Assembly (NCBI RefSeq): GCF_900119365.1
Contig: NZ_FPJO01000007.1
Location: forward strand, 186,001-250,000
Source of the DNA: Streptomyces atratus
GTDB taxonomy: Bacteria > Actinomycetota > Actinomycetes > Streptomycetales > Streptomycetaceae
Length of the DNA stretch: 64,000 nucleotides
Direction of reading: 5' to 3'
Part shown: positions 1 through 8,038 of the stretch, piece after piece
Position numbering within the stretch: the first letter of the stretch is position 1
Layout of the letters: every line of letters begins with the position of its first letter
The notes under the pieces: generated by a model
Told to the model about the DNA's origin: nothing
Database searches by the model: none
The model's input: only the letters and a program-made list of their open reading frames with translations
Made by a program: the position numbers and the translations under genes

Positions 1-50
1 ATCCGGAGAACGGCGAGCCACTCGGCTCCGCCGAGCCAGATCGTCTGCAT
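1..50 (-). CDS. 5' end of an unidentified gene running off the left edge
   Basis: An ATG on the minus strand (complement of 48-50) opens a frame to the window edge that begins MQTIWLGGAEWLAVLR. It is preceded by GGGAGG six bases upstream, a good ribosome binding site. Only about 16 codons are visible, so no family can be named. The gene is divergent from the monooxygenase at 263 and shares with it the inverted repeat at 82-96, so both may answer to the same regulator. Confidence 0.5.
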   Translation of the reverse strand, partial: MQTIWLGGAEWLAVLR

Positions 51-81
51 GGGGCCTCCCGTGGCCTCCCGTTCACTGAAT

Positions 82-96
82 CTGACGGTACGTCAG
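82..96. promoter_or_regulatory. Perfect 15-bp inverted repeat, TetR-type operator candidate
   Basis: CTGACGGTACGTCAG has two perfect 6-base arms around a 3-base spacer. It sits 31 bases upstream of the left-edge minus-strand gene and 166 bases before the monooxygenase start. The same arms recur at 7944, 7968, 21173, 26571 and 26659, each time in the promoter region of a catabolic gene. Arm length and spacing are typical of a TetR-family dimer site; the regulator is not identified. Confidence 0.65.
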
Positions 97-262
97 TTCA
101 CCCGATGACGAGCGACTCGCGCAAGAGGTGCGCAAGGAGTGCCCATTAAGCGAGCAAGAGACGGCCGCGATCCATCAAAAGGCTTTCACGCGTGATCAAT
201 TCGCAATCGATTCCGGTCTTGACCGAGACCCATCAACCGGGTGCGCGATTACGCTCCGAACC

Positions 263-1450
263 ATGCCCGACAGCGCGCTTACCGCCGGTAGCTCCATAGC
301 GGCCCAGACCGACCTCACCGAGGACCGGCCCGTATACGTCATCGGTGGCGGTCCCGGCGGTCTCGCCGCCGCCGCGGCCCTGCGCGAGCTGGGCGTACGG
401 GCGGTCGTGCTGGAGAAGTCCGGGAACGTGGGAGCGTCCTGGCGCCGTCACTACGACCGCCTGCACCTCCACACCACCCGGCGCCGGTCGGCGCTGCCGG
501 GGCTCGCGATGCCGCGCCGGTTCGGACGCTGGGTGTCCAGGGACGATGTGGTGCGCTATCTGGACAAGTACGCCGAGCACCACGAACTGGAGGTGGTGAC
601 GGGCGTCGAGGTGTCCCGGATCGACCGCGCCCCGGACGGCAGGAACTGGCAGCTGACCGCGACCGGTGGCCGGGTGCTGACCGGCCGGGCCGTCGTCGTC
701 GCCACCGGCTTCAACCACACCCCGCGCATCCCCGACTGGTCCGGCCGCGACTCCTTCACCGGCGATCTGCTCCACGCCTCCGACTACCGCAACCCCGCCC
801 CGTACGCGGGCAAGGACGTCCTGGTCGTCGGTATCGGCAACACGGGCGCGGAGATCGCCGTCGACCTGGTCGAGGGCGGGGCGTCCCGGGTACGGATCGC
901 CGTGCGCACCGTGCCGCACATCGTGCGCCGCTCGACCGCGGGCTGGCCCGCCCAGTCGACCGCCGTCCTGGTGCGCAGGCTGCCGGTCCGGCTGGTCGAC
1001 CGGGCCGCGGGCCTGATGGCCAGGGTCGCCGTGCCCGACCTCGCCGCCCAGGGCCTGCCGCGCCCGGACACGGGCCTGTACTCACGGGTCAAGGACGGCG
1101 CCATCCCGGTGCAGGACGTGGGGCTGATCGACGCGGTGAAGCGCGGCCGGGTGGTGCCGGTGGCGGCCGTCGAGTCGTTCGACGGGGACGCGGTGGTGCT
1201 GGCCGACGGCGAGCGGATCACCCCTGACGCGGTGATCGCGGCGACCGGCTACCGGCGGGGGCTGGAGGGGCTGGTCGGTCACCTGGACGTACTGGATGCC
1301 CGGGGCCGGCCGGTGGTCCACGGCGCCCGCACCCCCAAACGGGCACCCGGCCTGTACTTCACCGGCTTCACCAACCCGATCAGCGGGATGCTGCGCGAAC
1401 TGGCCCTGGACGCACGGAAGATCGCGAAGAGGGCGGCGCGCCGGGGCTGA
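263..1450 (+). CDS. Flavin-containing monooxygenase / FAD-NAD(P)H oxidoreductase
   Basis: A 395-residue flavoprotein. An FAD-binding Rossmann motif GGGPGG lies at residues 28-33 and an NAD(P)H-binding motif GIGNTG near residue 190, the two-dinucleotide layout of the flavin monooxygenase superfamily, in which NADPH-reduced flavin activates O2 to hydroxylate or sulfoxidise a substrate. The region following the first motif (SGNVGASWRRHYDRLHLHT) is typical of the family. The frame extends upstream to a GTG at 128, but the ATG at 263 is preferred because the family begins shortly before the first glycine motif. The substrate is unknown. It converges on the TetR gene, and the operator-like repeat at 82-96 lies upstream, which links it tentatively to the catabolic genes further right. 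Confidence 0.85.
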   Translation: MPDSALTAGSSIAAQTDLTEDRPVYVIGGGPGGLAAAAALRELGVRAVVLEKSGNVGASWRRHYDRLHLHTTRRRSALPGLAMPRRFGRWVSRDDVVRYLDKYAEHHELEVVTGVEVSRIDRAPDGRNWQLTATGGRVLTGRAVVVATGFNHTPRIPDWSGRDSFTGDLLHASDYRNPAPYAGKDVLVVGIGNTGAEIAVDLVEGGASRVRIAVRTVPHIVRRSTAGWPAQSTAVLVRRLPVRLVDRAAGLMARVAVPDLAAQGLPRPDTGLYSRVKDGAIPVQDVGLIDAVKRGRVVPVAAVESFDGDAVVLADGERITPDAVIAATGYRRGLEGLVGHLDVLDARGRPVVHGARTPKRAPGLYFTGFTNPISGMLRELALDARKIAKRAARRG

Positions 1451-1584
1451 GGCCGCACGGACCGCCGCTCCTGGAGTGATCGCCATGCCGATACCCGCAC
1501 ACGCTCTCGCCCCCCTGCGCCGCGCAGTCCGCCGCTTTCGCCACCGCTCCGGACCCAGGTGAATCCGCACGGCAGATCTGGAGG

Positions 1585-2160
1585 TTACGACGTCACGATG
1601 CGTTCGACCGCGGCCTCGACGAGCTGTTCGCGCTCGGCCTCCGAGAACACCCCTGGCAGGGTGAGCTGTTCGACGATGAGCCAGTTGAACGCCAGATAGA
1701 GCAGCCGGACGGCAGTCGCGTCGCCGGGCAGACCGGACTGCTCGTGGTAGGCCACGTTGGCGTCGACGTCCGCACGGACCCGCTCGGTCAGCACCGCGCG
1801 CAGCTCAGGACGCCGGGTGGCTTCGAGGCGAAGTTCCAGCAGCGCCAGATAGCCGGTGCGGAAAGCACTGATCCGGCCGACCAGCTCGTGCATCAGCATC
1901 GTGTAGGTCTCCCGGCCCGGCGCGCTCGCCCGCTGGCGTTCGATCGTCGCCTCATCGGGCTGGAGCCGTTCGTAGACCCGAGCGCCCGCTTGGGTGAGCA
2001 GGTCATCGCGGTTGGCGAAGTAGTTGGAGGCCGTGCCGACGGGCACGGCGGCTTCGGCGTCCACAGCCCGGAAGGTCAGACCTCGCGCTCCCTCTTTGGC
2101 AAGCACCTCGATCGCGGCATCAACGAGGGCGGCCCTTCGCTCGTCGTTCCTGCGCACCAT
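1585..2160 (-). CDS. TetR/AcrR family transcriptional regulator
   Basis: A 191-residue one-domain repressor. The N-terminal helix-turn-helix (about residues 8-53, ending GTASNYFANRDDLL) matches the TetR signature; the remaining three quarters is the helical ligand and dimer domain. The ATG at 2160 is chosen because GGAG lies eight bases upstream; GTG codons at 2166 and 2169 are alternatives. It is divergent from the DHFR-fold gene at 2231 with only 70 bases between them, and that gap carries two copies of AGTACTAC, the likely sites for autoregulation and control of the neighbour. Confidence 0.88.
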   Translation of the reverse strand: MVRRNDERRAALVDAAIEVLAKEGARGLTFRAVDAEAAVPVGTASNYFANRDDLLTQAGARVYERLQPDEATIERQRASAPGRETYTMLMHELVGRISAFRTGYLALLELRLEATRRPELRAVLTERVRADVDANVAYHEQSGLPGDATAVRLLYLAFNWLIVEQLTLPGVFSEAEREQLVEAAVERIVTS

Positions 2161-2176
2161 TGACACCACTCCATCC

Positions 2177-2214
2177 GTAGTACTACCTTCAAGCCACTAC
2201 ATTCAGAGTACTAC
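2177..2214. promoter_or_regulatory. Repeated AGTACTAC element in the TetR/DHFR divergent promoter
   Basis: GTAGTACTAC at 2177-2186 is a perfect 10-base palindrome, and its half AGTACTAC recurs exactly at 2207-2214, 28 bases downstream. Both lie in the 70-base gap between the divergent TetR gene (start 2160) and the DHFR-fold gene (start 2231), where the two promoters must overlap. The arrangement suits a TetR repressor controlling both genes. Confidence 0.6.
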
Positions 2215-2230
2215 AGCTGGAGTTATATAG

Positions 2231-2818
2231 ATGCGGAAGCTCGTGTACTACGTCGCCGTCACCATCGATGGCTACATCGCCGGCCCCGGCGGAGAGTTCG
2301 ACTTCTACCCCCAAGGCGACGAGCAGCAGGCCGCCGCCTATGCCGAGTGGGTCAATGCCCGCTACCCCGAGACAGTCCCCACCGCCATGCGCGCCGCCCA
2401 CGGCCTGTCGGGCACCCCGAACCAGCGCTTCGACACCGTCCTGATGGGACTCGGAAGCTATCGCCCGGCTCTGCAGGCAGGCCTCACCAGCCCCTACGCC
2501 CACCTGCGCCAGTACGTCGTGTCGAGCACGCTCGCACCCGACACCGACCCGTCGGTCACGGTGGTCGGCGAAGACCCGCTCGCCCTGGTCCGCGACCTCA
2601 AACAGGAGGAGGGCCAGGACATCTGGCTCTGCGGGGGCGGACTTCTCGCCGGCGCACTGCTGCCGGAGATCGACGAGCTGATCATCAAGAGCTATCCCGT
2701 AGTCGCGGGAACCGGGATCCCGGTGTTCGACGGGGAGTTCGACCCCACTCTCTTCAAGGTGGCCGATCGCGCCTCGTTCACCAACGACGTCACGATCACG
2801 CGGTTCGCTCGGCGTTGA
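2231..2818 (+). CDS. Dihydrofolate reductase-fold protein (RibD C-terminal family)
   Basis: A 195-residue protein opening MRKLVYYVAVTIDGYIAGP, the usual start of the RibD_C/DHFR-like family, and containing the GEDPLALVRDLKQEEGQDIWLCGGG stretch in two halves that marks the nucleotide-binding end of that fold. Such proteins are NADPH-dependent reductases of unknown physiological substrate and frequently sit beside TetR or MarR regulators, as here. It is not a true folA, since family members lack the folate-pocket signature. A short GGAG lies about ten bases before the ATG. Regulation is probably by the divergent TetR through the repeats at 2177-2214. Confidence 0.82.
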   Translation: MRKLVYYVAVTIDGYIAGPGGEFDFYPQGDEQQAAAYAEWVNARYPETVPTAMRAAHGLSGTPNQRFDTVLMGLGSYRPALQAGLTSPYAHLRQYVVSSTLAPDTDPSVTVVGEDPLALVRDLKQEEGQDIWLCGGGLLAGALLPEIDELIIKSYPVVAGTGIPVFDGEFDPTLFKVADRASFTNDVTITRFARR

Positions 2819-3142
2819 CGCGTTCAGGATGAAGCAGCGGTCCGATCACCGGAGCGTCGGCACATCGACCGGTGCTCACCGGCCGGTTCCCGGATACGAC
2901 CCGTTCCCGGAGCAGAATCGGGCACGGTCGGCGGGGCCTCGCGCTCACGCCAGTGCTGTGACCGCATGGGTTCGCCGGGTTGGCGGTCGTGGCGGTTGGA
3001 TGCGGGGTGACGTCCGATCCGACTGCCGGGGCGCGATGGCCGAGCCCGTCCGTGTGCGCCGCTCGGGCGCACAGGCGTCCACCGATCAACTGCCCCTCCA
3101 ACCGCTCCAATCGCCAACCCGGCGGACCTCCCGGTCAGGGCG
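2819..3142. other. Intergenic stretch with no recognisable feature
   Basis: 324 bases between two convergent genes. Several open frames cross it on both strands, as is usual in GC-rich DNA, but none shows a good ribosome binding site, family motif or sensible start. No clear hairpin terminator was found. Confidence 0.5.
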
Positions 3143-4075
3143 CTAGGCGGCCTCCTCAAGGTCGGTTCGGCACTCGCGGCAGTGGCCCGGCTCCGGAGCC
3201 CGGAAGGCACGGTCGCAGCCGTCACAGTTCTGCAGGGGGTCGTGGCGCGGCGCGGGTTCCTCAGCCGGGACGGCGGTGGGCAGGGGTGGCGGCAGGAGCG
3301 TGGTGAGGCGGTGGGCGATGAGGCCCGCCGGACGTGTCAGCGATCCGGGCAGGTCCGCGACGAGGGTGCGGCGTACGGCATCGGGGTGAGCGTCGCGTTC
3401 GAACCAGGCGGCGACGGCGGGGGCCAGCCGGTGGATGTCCGCCTCGCCGAGCAGCAGCCGGGGTTCATGGCGTCGCAGGTCCGCCAGGAGATCGAGGGCC
3501 GTGCGATGGCGGTCGAGGTCGTGGACCTGCGGCTCGGGAAGCGACGGGCGCGGCGGTGCGGGGATGGAAGCCGGGGCGGGGACGGGGGCGGGTTTGTCTG
3601 TTTCCGGCCGAGGCAGGTGCGCGGGGGCCGGGCGAACGGGGCTGGGTTGCGGCTGCGGCTGCTGTTTCGGCTTCGGCTCCGGCTCCGGCTCCGGCTCCGG
3701 CTGCGGTCTTGGCGCTCCGGCGGGGGTCGCACCGGTGACGGGCTGGTTGTACGAGACCGTACGCGTGACGACCCGGCCGCTGGGGAGGCGCTCCCGGGTG
3801 CGCTTCAGATAGCCGTGGGCTTCCAGCTCGCGCAGGGCTGCGGCGATCCGGGTCTCGCTCTCCGGGAAGCGTTCGGCGAGGTGCTTGATGCCGATCCTGG
3901 CTCCGGCGGGCAGCGACTGGATGTGGGCGGCGAGCCCGATCGCGGTGAGGGACAGCTCACTGTGCTGGGTGAGGTGATTGCCCACGACCGTGAAGCGGCT
4001 GGTGTGCCGGGTGTTGATGTGTACGACACCGGATGACGGGGCGCGCGAGGGCGCGCTAATCTGCGGGGTATCCAT
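3143..4075 (-). CDS. Helix-turn-helix protein with a Pro/Glu-repeat linker and Cys cluster tail
   Basis: A 310-residue protein. Residues about 20-95 form a winged-helix-like domain (FTVVGNHLTQHSELSLTAIG, then an ESETRIAAALRELEAHGYL recognition segment) resembling phage or plasmid replication-type and MarR-like DNA binders. A low-complexity linker of EP, KP and QP repeats follows (about residues 120-180). The C-terminus carries a CDGCDRAF...CRECRTD cysteine cluster that could bind zinc. The start is the ATG complementary to 4073-4075; the frame continues far upstream without a plausible start. This kind of protein is common in Streptomyces chromosomes and its role is not established. Confidence 0.7.
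   Translation of the reverse strand: MDTPQISAPSRAPSSGVVHINTRHTSRFTVVGNHLTQHSELSLTAIGLAAHIQSLPAGARIGIKHLAERFPESETRIAAALRELEAHGYLKRTRERLPSGRVVTRTVSYNQPVTGATPAGAPRPQPEPEPEPEPKPKQQPQPQPSPVRPAPAHLPRPETDKPAPVPAPASIPAPPRPSLPEPQVHDLDRHRTALDLLADLRRHEPRLLLGEADIHRLAPAVAAWFERDAHPDAVRRTLVADLPGSLTRPAGLIAHRLTTLLPPPLPTAVPAEEPAPRHDPLQNCDGCDRAFRAPEPGHCRECRTDLEEAA
3669..3704 (+). repeat. Hexanucleotide repeat coding for Glu-Pro pairs
   Basis: Four perfect GGCTCC units at 3675-3698 are flanked by single-base variants GGCTTC (3669-3674) and GGCTGC (3699-3704). On the coding (minus) strand they produce the EPEPEPEP linker of the helix-turn-helix protein. The unit is two codons long, so slippage would change linker length without breaking the frame. 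Confidence 0.8.
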
Positions 4076-4377
4076 CAGGAAGCTGTCTTCTTCCTCGTTG
4101 GTCAGGCCCTCGTTCAGGATTGCCGTCCTGGCCGAGGGCCGTCGCGTGTCTGGGGTTGCGTGGCGAGCATATGCCAGCCAACCGGCCGCAACTCCAGTCG
4201 AGTTGGGGACGCTCACCCGTGCGAGTGACGGGGGCGGGGTGGGGTTGGGTTGGGAAGGTTTTTCTCCCCGGTTCTTAGATCTTTGACGTCCCGCGCTACC
4301 GCGTCGCGGCTCCCCACGCCGTGGTTCACCGGGTCGCGGTCCACCGGGTCGCGGCTGTCGCGATCCGGTGGAGCCGG
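4076..4377. other. Intergenic region with a short direct repeat
   Basis: 302 bases between two minus-strand genes: upstream of the helix-turn-helix gene and downstream of the ATP-binding gene. CACCGGGTCGCGG occurs twice, at 4327-4339 and 4342-4354, just past the stop codon of the ATP-binding gene. The stretch near 4215-4265 is G-rich on the plus strand. No gene is supported. Confidence 0.5.
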
Positions 4378-4815
4378 TCACCGTACGAGGTCGAGTTCGG
4401 CCCAGACCGTCTTGCGCGGGAACGGGCCGGGGACGGTGCCCCAACGGTCCGCGAGCGCCTCGACGATGAGCAGACCGCGCCCGTGCTCGGCGTCGTCGGC
4501 GGGGACGGCGGTCGCGCCGGGGCAGGGCGGAAGGCGCTCGCCCCGGGCGTCACTCACCTCGATCCGCAGCAACGCGTCACCGTGCACCGCGAGGCCCAAC
4601 CGGAAGTCCCGGCCGGTCACTCGGCCGTGGACCGTGGCATTCGCAGCCAGTTCGGCGACGATGTGCGCGGCCGATTCACAGTCGATTCCCCAGTCCCCCA
4701 GATGCGCCGAGGCCAGCAGTCGGGCGAGACGGGCACCCCGGCGCGTGGGCGAGAGCAGCACGGCGAACGCACGGATGGGAGCGGCGAGTTGAAGTTGAGT
4801 GATTTCTCGATTCAC
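4378..4815 (-). CDS. ATP-binding protein of the HATPase_c_2 (anti-sigma kinase-like) family
   Basis: A 145-residue GHKL-fold protein with an N-box (IVAELAANATVHGRV) and a G-box region (DDAEHGRGLLIVEALADRWG), the layout of SpoIIAB/RsbW-like ATP-binding proteins that are abundant in Streptomyces. The start is taken as the GTG complementary to 4813-4815, giving the usual family length; the frame remains open upstream but without family sequence. It is divergent from an XRE regulator and two DUF397 genes, the composition of the whiJ/abaA-type loci that influence development and antibiotic production in S. coelicolor. The partner is unknown. Confidence 0.82.
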   Translation of the reverse strand: MNREITQLQLAAPIRAFAVLLSPTRRGARLARLLASAHLGDWGIDCESAAHIVAELAANATVHGRVTGRDFRLGLAVHGDALLRIEVSDARGERLPPCPGATAVPADDAEHGRGLLIVEALADRWGTVPGPFPRKTVWAELDLVR

Positions 4816-4978
4816 ATCACTCAGCGTGGTCGGGTCCGCATACCGTGAACAGTGACAAAGCCCTTGCGTACGGTAACTGTCCCGGGCTTGTCCAGTGCCG
4901 TCCTGGCTGTCCGGGGTGACGGGCCGGGGACAGAGGAGGTTGGGAAAGAACGGCACGCACAGCAGAAATGGGGCACGG

Positions 4979-5857
4979 ATGAGCGTGGATGAGGCCGGTA
5001 CGGAACGCGCTGACGGCGGAGCGGATGAGTCCGGTTGGGACGTCGACCCCGATGACGAGTCGGGCCTGGCCGTGCTCGCCACGGTGGGCCGCCAGATCAA
5101 GGCATGGCGGGAGTCGGCAGGGCTGCGGGCCGCCGAGTTCGGCGCGGCGATCGGGTACGGGGAGGACCAGGTCTACAAAGTGGAGGGCGGCCGTCGTATC
5201 CCCCGGCCGGAGTTCCTGGACAGAGCGGACGCGGTAGTGGGCGCGGGCGGGAAGCTCTCCGCGATGAAACAGGATGTGGCGGAGGTCCGGTACCCGAAGA
5301 AGATCCGGGACCTGGCGAAGATGGAGGCGAAGGCCGTCGAGATCTTGGTGTACGCCAACCACGGCGTCCATGGCTTGTTGCAGACAGAAGGCCATGCGCG
5401 AGTGCTGCTGGAGACGCGACAACCCTTCTACCCTCAGGACGAGATTGAGCGTGGAGTCGCAGGCCGCATGGCCCGACGTTCGGTCTTCGACCGGTCACCG
5501 GCACCCGCCCTCAGTTTCGTCCTGGAAGAGGCTGCGCTGCGGCGGCCCATCGGGGGCAGAATGGAGTGGCGCCGCCAACTCGAACGCCTCTCGGAGGTGG
5601 GGCAGTTGCGGAACGTCTCACTACAGATGATGCCTCTCGACTGCGAGACTCACCCTGGAATGGGCGGCGAGATCGAGGTGCTGAAGTTCGGGGACGGTAC
5701 GGCAGTGGGGCGGTCGAGCGGCGCATTCAACGGCCGTCCGGTGTCCGACCCGAAGCAGCTCGGGGTTCTCGAATTGCGCTATGGCATGATCCGGGCTCAG
5801 GCCCTGACGCCAGGGGCGACGCTGGCTTTCATCGAGCAAGTGCTGGGAGAGACATGA
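4979..5857 (+). CDS. XRE-family regulator with DUF5753 domain (WhiJ-like)
   Basis: A 292-residue regulator. A helix-turn-helix lies at about residues 27-75 (VGRQIKAWRESAGLRAAEFG, then YGEDQVYKVEGGRRIPRPE), followed by the DUF5753 domain to the C-terminus, including QMMPLDCETHPGMGGEIEVLKF and GVLELRYGMIRAQALTP. This is the WhiJ architecture of Streptomyces. The ATG at 4979 is preferred over an earlier in-frame start because it matches the family start; a G-rich stretch precedes it. Its stop overlaps the first DUF397 start by four bases (ATGA), which indicates translational coupling with its usual small partner. Confidence 0.87.
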   Translation: MSVDEAGTERADGGADESGWDVDPDDESGLAVLATVGRQIKAWRESAGLRAAEFGAAIGYGEDQVYKVEGGRRIPRPEFLDRADAVVGAGGKLSAMKQDVAEVRYPKKIRDLAKMEAKAVEILVYANHGVHGLLQTEGHARVLLETRQPFYPQDEIERGVAGRMARRSVFDRSPAPALSFVLEEAALRRPIGGRMEWRRQLERLSEVGQLRNVSLQMMPLDCETHPGMGGEIEVLKFGDGTAVGRSSGAFNGRPVSDPKQLGVLELRYGMIRAQALTPGATLAFIEQVLGET

Positions 5858-6063
5858 TCCACAAGCCCTCTGCCGGGGACGCTTCCGAACTGAAGTGGTT
5901 CAAGAGCAGCTACAGCGACAGCAGCAGTGGAAACGACTGCATCGAGTTCGCGACCACGCCGGGCACGGTCCACGTCCGCGACTCGAAGAACGCTTCGGGC
6001 CCCCGATTCGCCGTCACGCCTGCGGCATGGGCGGACTTCGTGAGCTACGCGTCCACGAACTGA
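5854..6063 (+). CDS. DUF397 small protein, copy 1
   Basis: A 69-residue protein with the DUF397 signature: ELKWFKSSYS near the N-terminus, CIEFA, VHVRDSK and a closing AAWADFVSYAS. DUF397 proteins accompany XRE/DUF5753 regulators throughout Streptomyces and are thought to modulate them. The start overlaps the stop of the XRE gene (ATGA). It is nearly identical to the next gene, differing at a modest number of positions. Confidence 0.9.
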   Translation: MIHKPSAGDASELKWFKSSYSDSSSGNDCIEFATTPGTVHVRDSKNASGPRFAVTPAAWADFVSYASTN

Positions 6064-6140
6064 CCGGCAGCTATCCGCGCCCGCCCCCGGCCGACAGCAG
6101 CGGGCGGCCGTGCGCGTTGTCCGCAAGCGTCGGGAGAGAC

Positions 6141-6350
6141 ATGACCCGCAAGCCCTCTGCCGGGGACACTCCCGAGCTGAAGTGGTTCAAGAGCAGCTAC
6201 AGCAGTAGCGGCGACGGAAACGGCTGCATCGAGGTCGCGACCACACCGGGCACGGTCCACGTCCGCGATTCGAAGGACGCCTCCGGCCCCCGATTCGCCG
6301 TCACATCTGCGGCATGGGCGCACTTCGTGAGCTACGCGTCCGCGAACTGA
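6141..6350 (+). CDS. DUF397 small protein, copy 2 (tandem duplicate)
   Basis: A 69-residue DUF397 protein that aligns with copy 1 end to end without gaps, sharing KPSAGD, ELKWFKSSYS, CIE.ATTPGTVHVRDSK and SGPRFAVT. The upstream GGGAGAGACATGA context is also shared with copy 1, so the duplication took in the ribosome binding site; the repeat period is 287 bases. Differences include an SSGDGNG loop replacing SDSSSGND. A strong hairpin follows at 6371. Confidence 0.9.
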   Translation: MTRKPSAGDTPELKWFKSSYSSSGDGNGCIEVATTPGTVHVRDSKDASGPRFAVTSAAWAHFVSYASAN

Positions 6351-6370
6351 CGGGCATCAGCGCCTGCCCC

Positions 6371-6409
6371 GCGCGGGGCGCGGCCCGGAGATCCGGCCGC
6401 GCCCCGCGC
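6371..6409. terminator. Strong bidirectional hairpin between convergent genes
   Basis: Perfect 15-base arms at 6371-6385 and 6395-6409 enclose a 9-base loop. It sits between the convergent DUF397 gene and the secreted-protein gene and probably ends both transcripts. Confidence 0.8.
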
Positions 6410-6429
6410 CCACGCTTCGGGGGCGTCGG

Positions 6430-7812
6430 TCAGGCCGCAGGCGTGGCGTTCAGCACGAGCTGGGTCGTGTTGTTGGCCGGCTGCGGGTCGAACGGGAAGG
6501 TCGCGGGGCTGGAGCCGCCGGTGGTGAGCATGACGCGGCCCGCCGCGTCGGGGACCACCCGGTCGATGCGCAGCTGGAACGGGAGGGAGCGCGTCGTGTC
6601 CGGCAGGGCCCAGTACGGCATCTCGCAGCTGTACCGCGGGGCGCCGGTCCGCTGCGGGTAGTAGCCGCCGCTCAGGGTGCGCGGCTCGCAGTCGGCGGGG
6701 GCGTTGGTGACGGTGGCGCCCTCGGGGACGGTGAAGTCGACGGCCGCGACCGGGTCGCCGGAGCCGAGGTTGCCGATCCAGGCCGGGCCGTTGTTGCGGA
6801 AGCCGAGTTCGGCGGTGACGGTCTCGCCGACGCCGCCCGTGACCCGGGCGCCCTGAGCCGCGAAGTCCGCCGTGTTCACCGCACCGAAAGCGGCGATGGT
6901 GTAGTTGTCCTCGTCCGCGAGGTCCGTGGCTCCGTTGCCGGGCTCGACGCTGATGTCGAGCCGCTCGGCGTACGCGTGCGCGGCGAGGGCCACCCGCAGC
7001 GGCGCGGGCAGCGTGAAGGAGTCGCCCGGCTCGATGACCTGGTCGAAGGAGCAGGTGGCCTGGGACATCGGGGCGTAGTCGCCGCCGAGCGTCCCGTACG
7101 TGCACTCGGCGTACTTGGTGAGGAAGTCGAGCCCGTACGAAGCGGTGAAGGTGGCGGTGAGGCCCTCGGACCGCTCGCCGCCCTTGTTCGTCACCGCGAA
7201 GGGGACGGTCCGGACGTCGCCCGGCTGGAGGCCCTTCGCCGGGGCGATCTCCCCGAGCGACAGGTCGGGGCCCGAGCCGACCGTGACCGTGGTGTCGAAG
7301 GAGTCGTGCGGGGCTTCCAGCGTGCCGTCGGGGCCGCCGGTGGCCACGGCGGCGTAGGTGATCCGGCCCTGGGCGCCGAGCGCGGCACCGTCGGCGGCGC
7401 GGAGCGTGAGGTGGACCTGCGGGCTGTAGGCGTCGCCGATGACGGGCACCTCGGGGACGGTGCACAGGGCCGTGGTCCCGGTCGGTGCGCAGTTGTCGGG
7501 CCAGGTCACGTCGGCCACTCCGGCGACACCGGAGATGTCGACCGAGAGCCGGCCGTCGGTGACGGTGAAGTTGTCGTTGTCGTGGTAGAGCCCGATGTCG
7601 AGCGGGCTGCCCTCCGACGCGTCGCCGCCGAGTTGGAGCTTCTGCTCGCCGGGCGCCTGTATCCAGAGCTGATCGGTCTGCTCCTGCGCGAACGCGGGAG
7701 CCGCGAGTCCGGCGGTCAACAGTCCGGCGGCCGCGGCAGCCGCGGCGGCACGGATGCCGAGACGCACGGTGCGCCGGGCGGAGGCGGGTCTGACGGGTCC
7801 GACAGGTCTCAT
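6430..7812 (-). CDS. Secreted protein of unknown function
   Basis: A 460-residue protein with a long arginine-rich signal peptide: a basic n-region (RRTVRLGIR), a hydrophobic Ala/Leu core and a probable cleavage after APAFA, giving a mature start near QEQTDQ. The mature part is built from beta-rich segments resembling DUF11/CARDB-like repeats (FAVTNKGGERSEGLTATFTA; ELGFRNNGPAWIGNL), which are common in cell-surface proteins. No LPxTG sorting motif or C-terminal anchor is seen, so it is probably released. The start is the ATG complementary to 7810-7812, immediately before the signal peptide. It is a single gene facing the DUF397 genes. Confidence 0.75.
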   Translation of the reverse strand: MRPVGPVRPASARRTVRLGIRAAAAAAAAGLLTAGLAAPAFAQEQTDQLWIQAPGEQKLQLGGDASEGSPLDIGLYHDNDNFTVTDGRLSVDISGVAGVADVTWPDNCAPTGTTALCTVPEVPVIGDAYSPQVHLTLRAADGAALGAQGRITYAAVATGGPDGTLEAPHDSFDTTVTVGSGPDLSLGEIAPAKGLQPGDVRTVPFAVTNKGGERSEGLTATFTASYGLDFLTKYAECTYGTLGGDYAPMSQATCSFDQVIEPGDSFTLPAPLRVALAAHAYAERLDISVEPGNGATDLADEDNYTIAAFGAVNTADFAAQGARVTGGVGETVTAELGFRNNGPAWIGNLGSGDPVAAVDFTVPEGATVTNAPADCEPRTLSGGYYPQRTGAPRYSCEMPYWALPDTTRSLPFQLRIDRVVPDAAGRVMLTTGGSSPATFPFDPQPANNTTQLVLNATPAA

Positions 7813-7943
7813 GTTTTCCCCAGAGGTGAGCCGTGGATGGCGAACGACGGCCGGCGCGTCCGGCCGGCCCGTTCGACTCTCAAGATCACCCGGAGGTTGT
7901 ACGACGCCCGGCTCTCGTCCAGCCTTTGCCTGCACACCCATTC

Positions 7944-7982
7944 CTGACGCGTCGTCAGTTCAGTAACCTGACAGAGCGTCAG
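7944..7982. promoter_or_regulatory. Two tandem copies of the CTGACG-N3-CGTCAG operator
   Basis: CTGACGCGTCGTCAG (7944-7958) is a perfect inverted repeat, and CTGACAGAGCGTCAG (7968-7982) has one arm mismatch. The centres are 24 bases apart, about two helical turns, which would allow two dimers to bind the same face. They lie 57 bases or more upstream of the acyl-CoA ligase start and match the sites at 82, 21173, 26571 and 26659. Confidence 0.7.
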
Positions 7983-8038
7983 CTTTTGCTGGCCGGGCAC
8001 GATCACCCGACGGACCCCGACCAGAAGTGGGCGGAACG

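Noticed and set aside
82..96. Assignment of the CTGACG sites to a named steroid regulator such as KstR
   Set aside because: The known KstR and KstR2 motifs differ in sequence, so only a TetR-type site in general can be claimed.
1585..2160. The 1.6-kb TetR as regulator of the CTGACG operator set
   Set aside because: Its own promoter carries AGTACTAC repeats and no CTGACG site, so it more likely controls only the DHFR-fold gene and itself.
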